The notes: generated by a model from the letters alone, not told the origin. 64,000 nt of DNA from Halomonas aestuarii (GCF_001886615.1 NZ_CP018139.1:124001-188000), one strand, 5' to 3'. Shown: positions 48,250 through 56,879, counted from the stretch's first letter. Made by a program: numbers and translations.

Positions 48250-48281
48250 CGTTGAGGCAAAGCAGCCGCGGGCATCGCCGC

Positions 48282-48470
48282 CTACTGTAGCTCGAACTCC
48301 GCCGGCTGCAGCGCCTCGGCAACACAGAGGCCATCGGTAGCGTCATTCCCCTCCTCCCGATGAAGACACCGAACTGGCGAGGCCACAGGGCGGCGTAGAG
48401 GCCGCTTCGCTCCGGCAGCGCCTAGTCGCTTGGATGGCTCGGGCTTGGCGGAATAAGCCGCGTACAGCAC
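48282..48470 (-). other. Unclear minus-strand open frame, possible gene fragment
   Basis: A 62-codon frame with a GTG start and no clear ribosome site, ending in GLCVAEALQPAEFELQ. The composition is protein-like, but no family is recognised. It lies between terminator copy 2 and a truncated hydrolase gene. It may be a gene remnant or a chance frame. Confidence 0.2.
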
Positions 48471-48480
48471 GTAGCAGCAG

Positions 48481-49016
48481 CTATTCCCGATGGCGGGGGT
48501 ACACCAATGACCTCAGAAACGCCAGCACGGCCGCGTGGGCCCTCTCCGGCTGCTCGATGGGTGTCATGTGCCCAGAGTCTGGAATCGTGGTGAGGCGGGC
48601 ATCTGGCAAGCCCTCCTGAATCCGACATGAGAGCGACGGCGGCAGCATGCGGTCCTCCTCGCCCACCACCACCAGGGCCGGCACGCCGATCTCGTGAAGG
48701 CGCTCCACCACCGAATCCCGTCGCATCAGCGCCGCCAGGCACTTGAGCGCCGAGGGCACGTGGCTTCGGGCAATCATCGCCCGGGTTTCGGTGACCAGCG
48801 CGGGGTTGTCGTGCCGCGTGGTGGCGCCGAACATCAGGCGGGTCACGTATGGAAGCAGCGGGCGGAACCCGAAGACGCTCACCGCGATTCCCATGGCGCG
48901 ATACTTCACCCGGTGCCAGGCGATTTCCGCGCCGGCATCCGTATCTATCAGGATCAGGCCGGCGATCCTCTGCGGATGCCGGATCGCCGCGCGCAGCGCC
49001 ACCATGCCGCCCAGGA
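48481..49016 (-). pseudogene. Alpha/beta hydrolase, 5'-truncated
   Basis: The frame reads GGMVALRAAIRHPQRIAGLI, LIDTDAG, GVPALVVVGEEDRMLPP and IPDSGHMTPIEQPERAHAAV. These are the region just after the nucleophile elbow, the acid and the final catalytic His (GHMTPIEQPE) of an alpha/beta hydrolase. The N-terminal half, including most of the G-x-S-x-G elbow, is missing. Similarity breaks exactly at the REP-like palindrome at 49017, and no family-like start precedes it. The remaining 178 or so codons are intact. Confidence 0.7.
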
Positions 49017-49040
49017 TAATCGGGGACAGACCCCAATTTT
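49017..49040. repeat. REP-like palindrome, left copy
   Basis: A 24-base sequence, TAATCGGGGACAGACCCC followed by AATTTT, carries a GGGG/CCCC hairpin with loop ACAGA (49022-49034). The identical 24 bases recur in the same orientation at 50280-50303, framing the methyltransferase gene. It resembles REP-type elements mobilised by RAYT transposases; no transposase is present. Confidence 0.75.
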
Positions 49041-49164
49041 GCAGCTGCTGGCACGTCGACTTACGCTGACATCGGGAAAGGTCGCTGACTGTCATTCGCC
49101 CTCAGGTCGGGCGACCGTCGCCTTGCGGTCAGGCGTCTTCGCTGTCAACGAGATTTCCCAAGTG

Positions 49165-49311
49165 CTAGCTTACAGGAACAGGCCACACTCGTTCGTTCAG
49201 CCAAGCCTTGACCTTCTCATCTGAATCTTCCAACGGAGCAATGTCGCCACGCGAGTGTGAAAAAATCACGACTTCACGACACTCTTGCGTTTTGCTCTGA
49301 GAATAGTCGGT
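49165..49311 (-). pseudogene. Possible C-terminal gene fragment
   Basis: A 48-codon minus-strand frame without an ATG contains ECREVVIFSHSRGDIAPLED and ends in KVKAWLNERVWPVPVS. It reads like the C-terminus of a real protein, but no family is recognised. It faces the methyltransferase gene and its upstream part would run into that gene's leader, so it is a fragment at best. Confidence 0.25.
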
Positions 49312-49328
49312 TCAAAAAGGACGAATCC

Positions 49329-50129
49329 ATGACCGAAAATGTCGATCTCTATAGTAGCTCGTACAGCAATTATTCGCTTGAAACCTATAGCGAGATCCGG
49401 CGAGAGACCTACGGGGAGGACTATGGGCAAACCAGCTGGGTGTCGACTGAGGAATCTCATGAGATACCCGAGCTGCTTCGGTTGACTCCCGATTCATCGG
49501 TCCTGGACATTGGGTGTGGTTCTGGAGGGTATGCTGTCGGCTTGGCAAAACGTATCGGCTGTCGGGTCGTGGGTTTCGAGATCAATGCGCCGGGCGTGGA
49601 AACCGCCAATTCTCTTGCTGAAAGCGAGAATGTCACCGACCTCGTAACCTTTGAGCTGCAGGATGCGTCTCAAACATTACCCTATGAAAATGGCTCGTTT
49701 GACGCGATTTATTCCACCGATGTCATGTGCCATGTTCCTCTTCGCCGGGAAGTGCTCGCCAACACGCATGGGTTGCTCAAGCCAGGAGGGAGATTCGTTT
49801 TCAGTGACGCCTTAGTCCTTGAGGGGATGATTTCAATCGATGAGCTCGAGACTCGATGCCCAGACGGGCAGTATTTCTTTAGCCCCCCGGGTGTCAATGA
49901 GCAACTGATACAGGAATCCGGTCTCAAGCTGCTTGAAGCTCGTGATACCACGGAAAATTGTGCGCTATTGTCCAAACGTTGGCACGATGCGCGCGAGAAA
50001 CGTAAAGACGCACTCATCGAATATGAAGGTAGGGAAAACTTTCTGGGCGTGCAGCAATTCCTGGAATGCGTTCATACGTTAACCACCGAGAGGCGCTTGT
50101 TACGCTTCTTGTATACGTGCTCGAAATAG
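49329..50129 (+). CDS. SAM-dependent class I methyltransferase
   Basis: 266 residues. Motif I SSVLDIGCGSGGYAVGLA near residue 60 binds S-adenosylmethionine; GCRVVGFEINAPG holds the acidic residue of motif II; FDAIYSTDVMCHVPLRREVL is motif IV and GLLKPGGRFVFSDA the following strand. The substrate is unknown; a small molecule is likely. The start at 49329 has AAGGA about seven bases upstream; 24 more codons from 49257 lack such a site. Base composition is lower in GC than the chromosome. It lies between two identical REP-like palindromes, suggesting it arrived as one unit. Confidence 0.8.
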   Translation: MTENVDLYSSSYSNYSLETYSEIRRETYGEDYGQTSWVSTEESHEIPELLRLTPDSSVLDIGCGSGGYAVGLAKRIGCRVVGFEINAPGVETANSLAESENVTDLVTFELQDASQTLPYENGSFDAIYSTDVMCHVPLRREVLANTHGLLKPGGRFVFSDALVLEGMISIDELETRCPDGQYFFSPPGVNEQLIQESGLKLLEARDTTENCALLSKRWHDAREKRKDALIEYEGRENFLGVQQFLECVHTLTTERRLLRFLYTCSK

Positions 50130-50279
50130 CGGAGAGGCCGTTGCCTGAACGACGCCAATAGCGCGTTTGCCTGCCGCGTCCATCGCCATCACAGCCTGCA
50201 TCGGGATGGTCGCCCTCCCCCCTCAGTCGGCCCCATCGCGTCCGGAGGGCGGCCTGGCCAGCCCCGACACTGCCTAGAC

Positions 50280-50303
50280 TAATCGGGGACAGACCCCAAT
50301 TTT
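50280..50303. repeat. REP-like palindrome, right copy
   Basis: Identical 24-base sequence to 49017-49040 and in direct orientation. The hairpin is GGGG/CCCC at 50285-50297. It abuts the integrase C-terminal remnant. Confidence 0.75.
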
Positions 50304-50305
50304 TG

Positions 50306-50333
50306 CTGCGGGCATCAGAATCCCGCTCAGATA
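50306..50333 (+). pseudogene. Integron integrase, last codons only
   Basis: The bases after the right REP-like element read G-I-R-I-P-L-R-stop (50312-50335 region), matching the G-V/I-R-S-P-L-D/R ending typical of integron integrases. The same ending, with visible integrase sequence before it, occurs at about 61315. It is followed within 30 bases by R1 copy b. The identification rests on this parallel. Confidence 0.45.
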
Positions 50334-50355
50334 ATGGCGAGAAGTGGGATTAAGG

Positions 50356-50531
50356 CACGCTACCGCCCCTACCCGGCAAGCCGTGATGGCCTCCTGCCAC
50401 CCCTGCGGTAGTCCCTGCGTTTCGGCGATGTCGGTATGCCACCCTGCTTTCTAAGCGATCTTAATCCGCCAGCGTATGCGAGAGTGCCGATGGATGCCAC
50501 ACATCGAATGGTCGCAGACGTCGCTAGCCCC
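50356..50531. repeat. R1 repeat, copy b
   Basis: About 176 bases beginning CACGCTACCGCCCCTACCC and ending GTCGCAGACGTCGCTAGCC, closely similar to copies a and d. It is followed by a short liuE remnant and terminator copy 3. Confidence 0.8.
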
Positions 50532-50552
50532 GGCGTCTGGGGCCCCGGACCA

Positions 50553-50602
50553 GCGTGCAACCCAACCGCGCCCAGTTGGGTATGGCGCTCACCGGTGAGC
50601 GA
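50553..50602 (+). pseudogene. liuE 3'-end remnant, about 50 bases
   Basis: CCCAACCG, then GTATGGCGCTC, align without gaps to the last 45-50 bases of liuE (CCCAACCG ... GTGTGGCGCTC, 45031-45077), with several substitutions and no stop in the original place. It lies directly before terminator copy 3, in the same order as in the intact gene. Confidence 0.6.
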
Positions 50603-50619
50603 TGGCACCGCTGCAAACG

Positions 50620-50655
50620 AAAGCCCCCGAGCCAGAGGACTGGCTCGGGGGCTTT
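50620..50655. terminator. liuE-series terminator, copy 3
   Basis: AAAGCCCCCGAGCCAG (50620-50635) pairs with CTGGCTCGGGGGCTTT (50640-50655), loop AGGA. It is bidirectional in form and lies 38 bases from the end of the leftward NmrA-like gene, which it can also terminate. Confidence 0.88.
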
Positions 50656-50693
50656 GCTTGCAAACCTCACTTACCCTGATCGGGGCTCTTGAT

Positions 50694-51383
50694 CTAGCGT
50701 TCCGCACCCGCAGCGAGAACAGAAGGTGTCTGGCAGCCAACGATCGCCGGCGCCTCTTGAACCAGCGCTTCGTCTTCGAGCGCCGCCACCATGAAAAGCG
50801 CAAAGTCCACGCGGCGAGTGATGTTGCTGGCGAGGATGGGATCGCCCACATGCCGGGACCACACCGGCAGGCCCTGGCTCTCACCTTCCTCGAGATCACT
50901 CCCCCGAACGACGGTCCATCGCCTCCCACTGGCGAACACGCGCCGGCAGGCTTCCACCTGGTCATCCAGGTCCGCGAAGCGCAGGAGTCGCGCGAGGCTG
51001 CCGAAAACCTTCACGAAGGTCCTGAGCTTCCAGGAGTAGATGTCCTGGCCATCGCGGGAGATGTGCCAACCACAGGAAAAGACGAGGCGTGCTCCGGGCT
51101 TCGCGTGGTCGAGCACCGCCTGGGCCGTCCCCGTCGCGTACTGCTGAACGCCCCAGGGCACCAGCACGGTCAGCACCCCATCGCACCCCGCGACGGCTTT
51201 CTCAATCACCTCTCGGTCGTTCGTCGCTCCCGGAACGATCGTGATGCGCCCCTTGAAGGGCTCGAGCTTCCCAACGCTCTGCGGGCGGCACACGCCAACC
51301 ACCTCGTAGCCCCGATCAAGAGCATGCTGCACCATGTACTGCCCCAGCTTCCCGGAAGCCCCTACGATGCACACCTTGTTCAT
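50694..51383 (-). CDS. NAD(P)-binding NmrA-like protein (atypical SDR)
   Basis: 229 residues. The N-terminal CIVGASGKLGQYMVQHALDR is an atypical-SDR dinucleotide loop (GASGKLG), followed by GYEVVGVCRP, where NADPH-type specificity would be read. The middle part (GCDGVLTVLVPWGVQQYATG) fits the family; no Tyr-x3-Lys catalytic pair stands out, so it may be a sensor or reductase. GAGAGG six bases upstream supports the start at 51383. It is the leftmost gene of module 3. Confidence 0.78.
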   Translation of the reverse strand: MNKVCIVGASGKLGQYMVQHALDRGYEVVGVCRPQSVGKLEPFKGRITIVPGATNDREVIEKAVAGCDGVLTVLVPWGVQQYATGTAQAVLDHAKPGARLVFSCGWHISRDGQDIYSWKLRTFVKVFGSLARLLRFADLDDQVEACRRVFASGRRWTVVRGSDLEEGESQGLPVWSRHVGDPILASNITRRVDFALFMVAALEDEALVQEAPAIVGCQTPSVLAAGAER

Positions 51384-51564
51384 CGTCATCCTCTCGCATT
51401 GTCCGGCGGTAGGCTCACGAGCGCGCCGTGCGCACCTATCAGAAAGCGCGGCCCACAACCTGTTCATGCCGACGGGGCCCCGCCAGCCTGCGCCAGGTCC
51501 CTCATCCCAACATACCGCCCGAAACGGCGACGCCCAGTAAATCGCGTTCATAAAACCGCGTTCA

Positions 51565-52464
51565 TCACCGCGGCAATGGCCAGGTCGTAGAGTGCGCTCC
51601 GGTAGCAGGCCGTGATCCGCGGCGTGCAGCCCACTGCCCGAGCCACACCGAGCCGAGTACGATCATAGCGCCGCCGGCCTGCAGCGGGCTCAGCCTCTGA
51701 TCCAGCAGCATCCAGCCTAATGCGACCGCGGTCAGTGGACTCATCATCCCGAGCATCGAGACCGCCGCCGGCTCGATGCGGGCGACCCCGCGAAACCACA
51801 GGAAATAGGTCAGGGCGGCGCCGATCAATCCGAGGTAGCCGAGGCCCACAATATTGGTCGTTGTCAGAGCGGGCAGCGCAGGTTCGCCGAACCAGGCCAG
51901 CGGCACCAGCAGCAGGCCGCCCGCCGTCAGCTGCCAGGCGGTGAAGGTCAGCGGCGATACCGGTGGCTGCCACTTGCGGCTGAGCACGGTACCGGTCGCC
52001 ATCGATAGCGCACCTCCGAGACCAGCCGCCAGGCCGATAGGATCCAGCTCGGTGGCGGGGGTAAGCACCAGGAGGGCAACGCCGCCGGCACCGGCCAGTG
52101 CCGCCATGACCGAAAGCGTCATGATCGGCGTACCCAGCAGGCCGCGAGCCAGCAGCACCACCCACAGCGCCTGCAACGCGCCCAGGGTAGCGGCCACGCC
52201 GCCCGGTAGCCGATAGGCCGCCACGAACAGCAACGTCCAGAAGATCGCGAAATTGAAGGCGCCGAGCAACAGCACCCTGCCCCACCAGTCGCGCCCCGGC
52301 AGCCTGCGGACCAGCAGCAGCAACAGCAGACCGGCAGGCAGGGCGCGAAGCACGGCCAGGGTGATCGGATAGCCCGCGGGCAAGAGCTCGCTGGTGACAA
52401 TATAGGTGCTGCCCCAGACGGCGGGCGCCAGGGCAGTGAGCAGCAGGTCGGTCAAGCGGTTCAT
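51565..52464 (-). CDS. EamA/DMT family transporter
   Basis: 299 residues with about ten helices in two EamA repeats: LLLTALAPAVWGSTYIVTSE at the N-terminus and LGYLGLIGAALTYFLWFRGV in the second repeat. It resembles YedA/RhtA-like exporters of amino acids or drugs. GAGG about seven bases before ATG 52464 fixes the start. It lies 63 bases from the DsbA-family gene on the same strand, so it may share its transcript. Confidence 0.86.
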   Translation of the reverse strand: MNRLTDLLLTALAPAVWGSTYIVTSELLPAGYPITLAVLRALPAGLLLLLLVRRLPGRDWWGRVLLLGAFNFAIFWTLLFVAAYRLPGGVAATLGALQALWVVLLARGLLGTPIMTLSVMAALAGAGGVALLVLTPATELDPIGLAAGLGGALSMATGTVLSRKWQPPVSPLTFTAWQLTAGGLLLVPLAWFGEPALPALTTTNIVGLGYLGLIGAALTYFLWFRGVARIEPAAVSMLGMMSPLTAVALGWMLLDQRLSPLQAGGAMIVLGSVWLGQWAARRGSRPATGAHSTTWPLPR

Positions 52465-52527
52465 GGCGATGCCTCGCATCGGCAGGGGCACCGGGTTCCA
52501 GGGGGAAGGTCAGCCCGGTGCAGGAGA

Positions 52528-53196
52528 TCAGGAGGTGAGCTCGGTGGAAACGAGCCGCAGATTGTCGAGAAGCTGCGCGCGCAGGCTCTCCAGTGGGCCA
52601 TTGATCAGGCGCTGCCCCGTCTCGCGCACGATCACCGTGGGTACCACGCTGACCCGCAGCCGCCGGGCCAGTCGCTGGTCGGCCTGGACGACCTCGAGGG
52701 TCGCCGGGTCTTCCAGCCGCCGCGTGAAGGCAAAGGCGTCGAAACCGGCCTCGCGGGCGATGGCCCTTAGCACGCTGGGATCCGCGACGTTGCGAGCCTC
52801 GCTGAGGTGAGCGGCCTGGATGGCATCGAACATCTGCCAGTGGCCTGCCTCGCCGGCCAGGTATTGCGCGGCCTGGCAGGCCAGCGCCCCGGGCAAACCA
52901 TGGGGATAGTCGAATGGGGCCGAACGCATGCCCTCGATGTTGAAGCGCTCCGGTGCGTCGTTGGCTTCCCGACAGGCCGCCCAATGGTCGAGGATCGTCG
53001 CCTTGGCCTGAGCCATGGAGCCGAAGACCTCCGCCATGCGCGCCGGGCTGTCCTGCAGGACGAAGGTACGGTGCCGGATATCGAGCTCGAACTCCTCGGC
53101 CAGCCGATGCAGCCGCGGCGACAGGTTGAAGCACCAGCCACAGACGACATCGTGGAAGAAGTCGAGGGTGAGCGAGGGGGTGGGCGAGACAGTCAT
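52528..53196 (-). CDS. DsbA family oxidoreductase (FrnE-like)
   Basis: 222 residues of thioredoxin-like DsbA fold: LDFFHDVVCGWCFNLSPRLH carries the CGWC active site near residue 19, and VSVVPTVIVRETGQRLINGP the cis-proline loop (VVP-T). No signal peptide, so it is cytoplasmic like FrnE. FrnE-type proteins act in thiol redox and isomerisation. The start overlaps the wrbA stop by one base. Confidence 0.88.
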   Translation of the reverse strand: MTVSPTPSLTLDFFHDVVCGWCFNLSPRLHRLAEEFELDIRHRTFVLQDSPARMAEVFGSMAQAKATILDHWAACREANDAPERFNIEGMRSAPFDYPHGLPGALACQAAQYLAGEAGHWQMFDAIQAAHLSEARNVADPSVLRAIAREAGFDAFAFTRRLEDPATLEVVQADQRLARRLRVSVVPTVIVRETGQRLINGPLESLRAQLLDNLRLVSTELTS

Positions 53197-53846
53197 CAGG
53201 CGCTCACCTCCTCGATTGACTGAGAGGCAAAGGACGAGATGTCTCGACCGGCGGCCAGGCGTGCGGCAATCTCGGCCACGTGGCGCCCCTGAAAGCGGGC
53301 GCCGGCCCGTTCCGTGTCGCTTGGCTGGCGCGAGCCGTCCCCGCCGGCCACGGTGCCGGCGCCATAGGGTGAGCCGCCGACGATCTCGTCGTGTCGCATC
53401 TGGCCCGCGAAGGTATAGGGCAGTCCGGCGATCAGCATGCCGAAATGCAGAAGGGGCAACTGGGTGGAGAGCACCGCCGCCTCATGGCCGCCATGCTGCG
53501 AGCCGGTGGAGGTGAAGACGGCGCCTACCTTGCCGACGAGAGCATTGCGAGCCCAGAGCCCGCCGGCCTGATCGATGAACTGCTTCATCTGCGCGGCCAT
53601 GTTGCCGAAGCGAGTCGGCGTGCCGAGGATGATGGCGTCATAGTCGGGCAGCTCCTCGACCTTGGCCTTCGGGGTGTCGTCGGCGACATGGCCTGCCGCC
53701 TTGCGCACCGACGCCGATACCGTCTCGGGTACACGACGAATGTCGACCTGTACGCCGCGGACGCTGCGCGCGCCCTCGGCTTCTGCCTCGGCGAGGGTGC
53801 GGATATGGCCATAGCTGGAGTAGTAGAGAACGAGAACGCGGGTCAT
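53196..53846 (-). CDS. wrbA: NAD(P)H:quinone oxidoreductase WrbA
   Basis: A 216-residue flavodoxin-like FMN protein that reduces quinones by two electrons. [20 protein letters not shown] is the FMN phosphate loop, and [20 protein letters not shown] and [13 protein letters not shown] are WrbA signatures. It heads wrbA-dsbA-like-DMT on the minus strand. The LysR gene lies upstream on the same strand, with a 12-base inverted repeat between them. Confidence 0.92.
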   Translation of the reverse strand: MTRVLVLYYSSYGHIRTLAEAEAEGARSVRGVQVDIRRVPETVSASVRKAAGHVADDTPKAKVEELPDYDAIILGTPTRFGNMAAQMKQFIDQAGGLWARNALVGKVGAVFTSTGSQHGGHEAAVLSTQLPLLHFGMLIAGLPYTFAGQMRHDEIVGGSPYGAGTVAGGDGSRQPSDTERAGARFQGRHVAEIAARLAAGRDISSFASQSIEEVSA

Positions 53847-53926
53847 GGTGAGCCTCTCTGTTTCGGATGGGTGACGAAACAGAGCATGAACCAGCATCTC
53901 AGGGAGAATAAGCGGGACAAGGGAAA

Positions 53927-53955
53927 GACATTCTTTACGCTTGGTAAAGAATGTC
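53927..53955. promoter_or_regulatory. 12-base perfect inverted repeat upstream of wrbA
   Basis: GACATTCTTTAC (53927-53938) and GTAAAGAATGTC (53944-53955) are perfect arms with a 5-base centre, about 81-109 bases before the wrbA start. AT-rich with a T-N11-A centre, it fits an operator of the adjacent LysR regulator. A hairpin terminator for the LysR gene is less likely, since no T-run follows. Confidence 0.6.
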
Positions 53956-53979
53956 GTGGCGGGAGAATTGGCGCGAGGG

Positions 53980-54867
53980 TCAGCTGCCCAGCCGCTCCTT
54001 GAGATGGTCGAGGAAGGCCAGGGTCTTGGCGTCGGTGCCCAACCGCGAGGCGGTGACGGCATAGACCTGCCGGGTCGGCAGCTCGAAGGCTGGAAGCACC
54101 CGCACCAACTGGCCGGCCGCCTCGGCCCGATCGGAGATGAAGTCCGGCAGGGCACCGATGCCCCGACCGGCGATCAGCATATCCCGCAGCATCAGGCTGC
54201 TGCCGACCTCCAGGCGCGCGGGGCAAGGCACCGAGACCGCGCCGCCGGGACCTTGCAGCGGCCAGTGGCTTGCATCATCGGCCAGCAGGTAGCTCACCGC
54301 TTCGTGAGAGGCGAGTTCCTCCGGCCTCTGCGGAGTGCCGTGCGCTGCCAGATAGGCCGGGCTGGCGAACAGCCGCTGGTGCACCGGCGCGATGCGGCGG
54401 GCGATCAGGCTCGAGTCCGGCAGGATGGCGCGCACCCGAATCGACAGATCGAAGCCGCCCTCGACCATGTCAATCACACGGTCCTCGAGGGCCAGCGACA
54501 CCTCGACCTCGGAGTAACGCTCCATGAAGCCGGGCAGCAGCGGCGAAAGCACCATCAGGCCGAAGGACTGGGGCGCATTGATACGCAGCCGCCCCCGCAC
54601 GCGGTCGGTATGCTCGCGAACCCTTTCCTCTACCTGCTCGACCTCCTCTAGCAGACGGCGACTCTCCTCGTAGTAGAGGCGGCCCTGCTCGGTCAGTGCC
54701 ATTCTGCGGGTGGTGCGGGTGAGCAGGGTGCAGCCCAGGTGCTGTTCCAGGCGCTTGGTGTCACGGCTCAAAAGCCCCGGTGATACGCCGAGATCCTCCG
54801 CCGCCCTGGCGAAGCTGCCACGTTCCACGATGCGGCAGAAGGCCCTCATGACCGCCAATCTGTCCAA
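53980..54867 (-). CDS. LysR family transcriptional regulator
   Basis: 295 residues from a TTG start at 54867 (reads M-D-R-L-A-V-M-R). GGAG seven bases upstream supports it; an ATG at 54849 would cut off the first residues of the helix-turn-helix domain. The winged helix is [20 protein letters not shown], and the effector domain begins near residue 90 ([20 protein letters not shown]). It belongs to the one-gene-upstream type that controls quinone and stress genes; its likely target is wrbA downstream. Confidence 0.87.
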   Translation of the reverse strand: MDRLAVMRAFCRIVERGSFARAAEDLGVSPGLLSRDTKRLEQHLGCTLLTRTTRRMALTEQGRLYYEESRRLLEEVEQVEERVREHTDRVRGRLRINAPQSFGLMVLSPLLPGFMERYSEVEVSLALEDRVIDMVEGGFDLSIRVRAILPDSSLIARRIAPVHQRLFASPAYLAAHGTPQRPEELASHEAVSYLLADDASHWPLQGPGGAVSVPCPARLEVGSSLMLRDMLIAGRGIGALPDFISDRAEAAGQLVRVLPAFELPTRQVYAVTASRLGTDAKTLAFLDHLKERLGS

Positions 54868-54984
54868 GGTGTGACTCCATGTATTCGCGGAGGGAGAGGC
54901 GCGACGTGTCACTACAGGCAGGTGTGGCATGCGGCGTCGGTCCTGTGGTCGCGCATATCAAGCATCATGCCCGCCGCTGATCCC

Positions 54985-55141
54985 TAGTGGGCTTGAACGT
55001 GATGCCCTGCCGCCATCTCTGCCGGTGTCTCTGCGTTCGAGAAGGAGAGCCGCCGGCCTAGTTATATCAGTCAACTTTGGCCGCAAGCCAGTGAATGAGT
55101 GCCGCTGGATGCAAGCCGAGCGATCGTCGCAGACGCCGCCC
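54985..55141. repeat. R1 repeat, diverged copy c
   Basis: Degenerate similarity to copies a, b and d: a CTGCGTTC region at about 55029, GCCGCCGGCC near 55049 (as in copy d), GAGTGCCG near 55097 and GTCGCAGACGCCGC at its end (others GTCGCAGACGTCGC). The first half is poorly kept. It precedes the 377-base liuE fragment, as copy b precedes the 50-base one. Confidence 0.5.
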
Positions 55142-55189
55142 CGTCACCGCCTCGCGGCGGATCGCGCTGCAATCAGCGCTCGCACAAAC

Positions 55190-55566
55190 CGCTCGGCGAC
55201 ACCATCGGCACCGGCACCCCGCTCAAGGCCAAGCGCATGATCGAGGCGGTGGCCCGCGACATCCCCATGGAGAAGCTCGCCGCCCACTTCCACGACACCT
55301 ACGGCCAGGCGCTCGCCAACCTGTACGCGGTGCTCGAGGAAGGTGTGGCGGTGATCGACAGCTCCTTGGCGGGCCTCGGCGGCTGCCCCTACGCCAAGGG
55401 CGCCTCCGGCAACGTGGCAAGCGAAGACGTGGTCTACCTGCTCGACGGCCTCGGCATCGACAGCGGCATCGACCTCGACGCCCTGGCCGCCACCGGCACC
55501 TGGATCACCCGGACCATCGGCCGGCCCAACCGCTCCAAGGTGGGCGTGGCGCTCTCTACGAAGTAA
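55190..55566 (+). pseudogene. liuE 3' fragment, 377 bases
   Basis: Aligns without a gap to 44701-45077 of liuE: the last 125 codons, from [20 protein letters not shown] to the TAA stop. It includes the metal-ligand [10 protein letters not shown] and the [10 protein letters not shown] cysteine signature. Frame and stop are kept, but the first 174 codons are missing, so no lyase can result. Differences are mostly synonymous. The bases before 55190 are R1-derived. Confidence 0.88.
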
Positions 55567-55582
55567 CACCAGAGCAGAAACG

Positions 55583-55619
55583 AAAAGCCCCCGAGCCGGA
55601 TGACGGCTCGGGGGCTTTT
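55583..55619. terminator. liuE-series terminator, copy 4
   Basis: AAAAGCCCCCGAGCCG (55583-55598) pairs with CGGCTCGGGGGCTTTT (55604-55619), loop GATGA. It lies 17 bases after the liuE fragment stop, the same relative place as at the parent gene, and seven bases from the GFA-type gene's end. Confidence 0.9.
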
Positions 55620-55625
55620 CTTGTC

Positions 55626-56024
55626 TCAGTCGAAACCCGCATGCTGCGGCAGGTCATCCGTGATCTCGAACCAGGGTGCCTTGCTCTCCACGAAGACATG
55701 ACGCTCGGCACTTACCCCGGGATCGGTGTCGAGTGTTCCGAGTGGAAAACCATAAATATCGGGGTTTGCATCGAATCTGGTGTAGAGACTTGAGCCGCAA
55801 TTCGAGCAAAAGCCTTTATGCTCGCCCGGTGAGGATTCGTAGAACTTGATCAGCCCCTCACCTTTGACTGTGTGCCAGTCCGAAGCCCTCACCTTGGCAC
55901 GCGTCCTGAAAGCCGAGGCATGAAGCTTCCGGCACATGGAACAGTGACAGTTCAGCACATCCGTCAGGGGGCCGTGGATTTCGTATTGAATGCCCCCGCA
56001 GAGGCAGCTTCCGGTGTGATGCAT
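55626..56024 (-). CDS. GFA/CENP-V domain protein
   Basis: A 132-residue zinc-binding protein of the glutathione-dependent formaldehyde-activating (GFA) family. Ligands include SCLCGGIQYE, NCHCSMCRKLHASAF (C-x-C-x2-C) and the late FCSNCGSSLYTRFD. GGAGA precedes the ATG at 56024. Members bind glutathione or act on small thiol adducts; the true substrate is unknown. It is the leftmost gene of module 4. Confidence 0.87.
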   Translation of the reverse strand: MHHTGSCLCGGIQYEIHGPLTDVLNCHCSMCRKLHASAFRTRAKVRASDWHTVKGEGLIKFYESSPGEHKGFCSNCGSSLYTRFDANPDIYGFPLGTLDTDPGVSAERHVFVESKAPWFEITDDLPQHAGFD

Positions 56025-56129
56025 TCGCTGGTCTCCTTCATCCTCAGGTCCGATCGCCACGCTGGCCGTGGCGGCGCCTCTGCAGGATCGCAAGCCGGAA
56101 AGCTCCTGACCATGGCCACGCCTCCCTCC

Positions 56130-56879
56130 CTAGGGGCGCCACCTCATGGGATGGGCGTGCTTGAGCACCCCGTTGTCGTTCCAGTCGTCCCAGGCGGTAA
56201 ACGGAATCGGAGACTCGCTGGAAAGCGTGGGTAGTCGCTCCGCCCACAGCGATTTTTTCTGCTCCAGCTGTTCCTTGAAGACGCCATCATCCTGATAGCG
56301 GATGCCGCCGCCCTGAACGCCATAGCTGACCTGGGGCGCCAGGACGTCGAACCCCACGTAATAGAGCGACGAGTGCATCGGCCACAGCCACTCCACCATG
56401 TTGCCCGCCCGACCGAAGGGCATGAACGCCTGCTCCGGAGACCCGGTGGTCACCGAGCATAGGGCCTGCTTGCCCCGGAAGTGGCCCCGGTCGTAGCGCC
56501 GGCTCCCGGAATAGAGCCCGCCGTAGACCAGCACCCGGTCAAACCAGCCCTTGAGGATCGCCGGCTGCGCATGCCACCACAGCGGGAACTGGAAGATCAC
56601 GAGGTCAGCCCACTCCAGACGGCCGATTTCCCGCTGCACCTCCGGGGGTAGCGGCCCGCGCTCATAATGGGCGCGCTGCTCGGTCAACGGCGCGAAATAC
56701 CCTTCGTCGACCCGCTCGGCATAGTGACCGGCACGTTCAACCGGATCGAACCCCTCCTGGTACAGGTCATCCAGTTCGACCCTGTGCCCGGCGCCCTGGA
56801 GGGCCTCCTTCGCCACATCGGCCAGCCCGCCGTTGAACGACGCCCGCTCCGGGTGAGCCAATACGATCAACACATTCAT
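56130..56879 (-). CDS. NAD(P)H-dependent quinone oxidoreductase, flavodoxin fold
   Basis: 249 residues. NVLIVLAHPERASFNGGLAD is the flavodoxin-fold N-terminus with the His that contacts FAD/FMN; VIFQFPLWWHAQPAILKGWF and GSPEQAFMPFGRAGN follow the NQO/MdaB/KefF family. It reduces quinones or other electrophiles by two electrons. It is divergent from a LysR gene, the usual arrangement for induced reductases. Confidence 0.87.
   Translation of the reverse strand: MNVLIVLAHPERASFNGGLADVAKEALQGAGHRVELDDLYQEGFDPVERAGHYAERVDEGYFAPLTEQRAHYERGPLPPEVQREIGRLEWADLVIFQFPLWWHAQPAILKGWFDRVLVYGGLYSGSRRYDRGHFRGKQALCSVTTGSPEQAFMPFGRAGNMVEWLWPMHSSLYYVGFDVLAPQVSYGVQGGGIRYQDDGVFKEQLEQKKSLWAERLPTLSSESPIPFTAWDDWNDNGVLKHAHPMRWRP

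Noticed and set aside
47990..48346. 118-codon minus-strand frame across R1 copy a, sharing LAYAGGLRSL with a frame across copy b
   Set aside because: The shared peptide merely reflects the DNA repeat; the frames differ at both ends and have no start signals.
55099..55566. A 155-residue 'HMG-CoA lyase' gene starting at 55099
   Set aside because: The first 30 codons come from the R1-derived sequence by chance; the lyase part is only the last 125 residues, so it is a fragment, not an enzyme gene.
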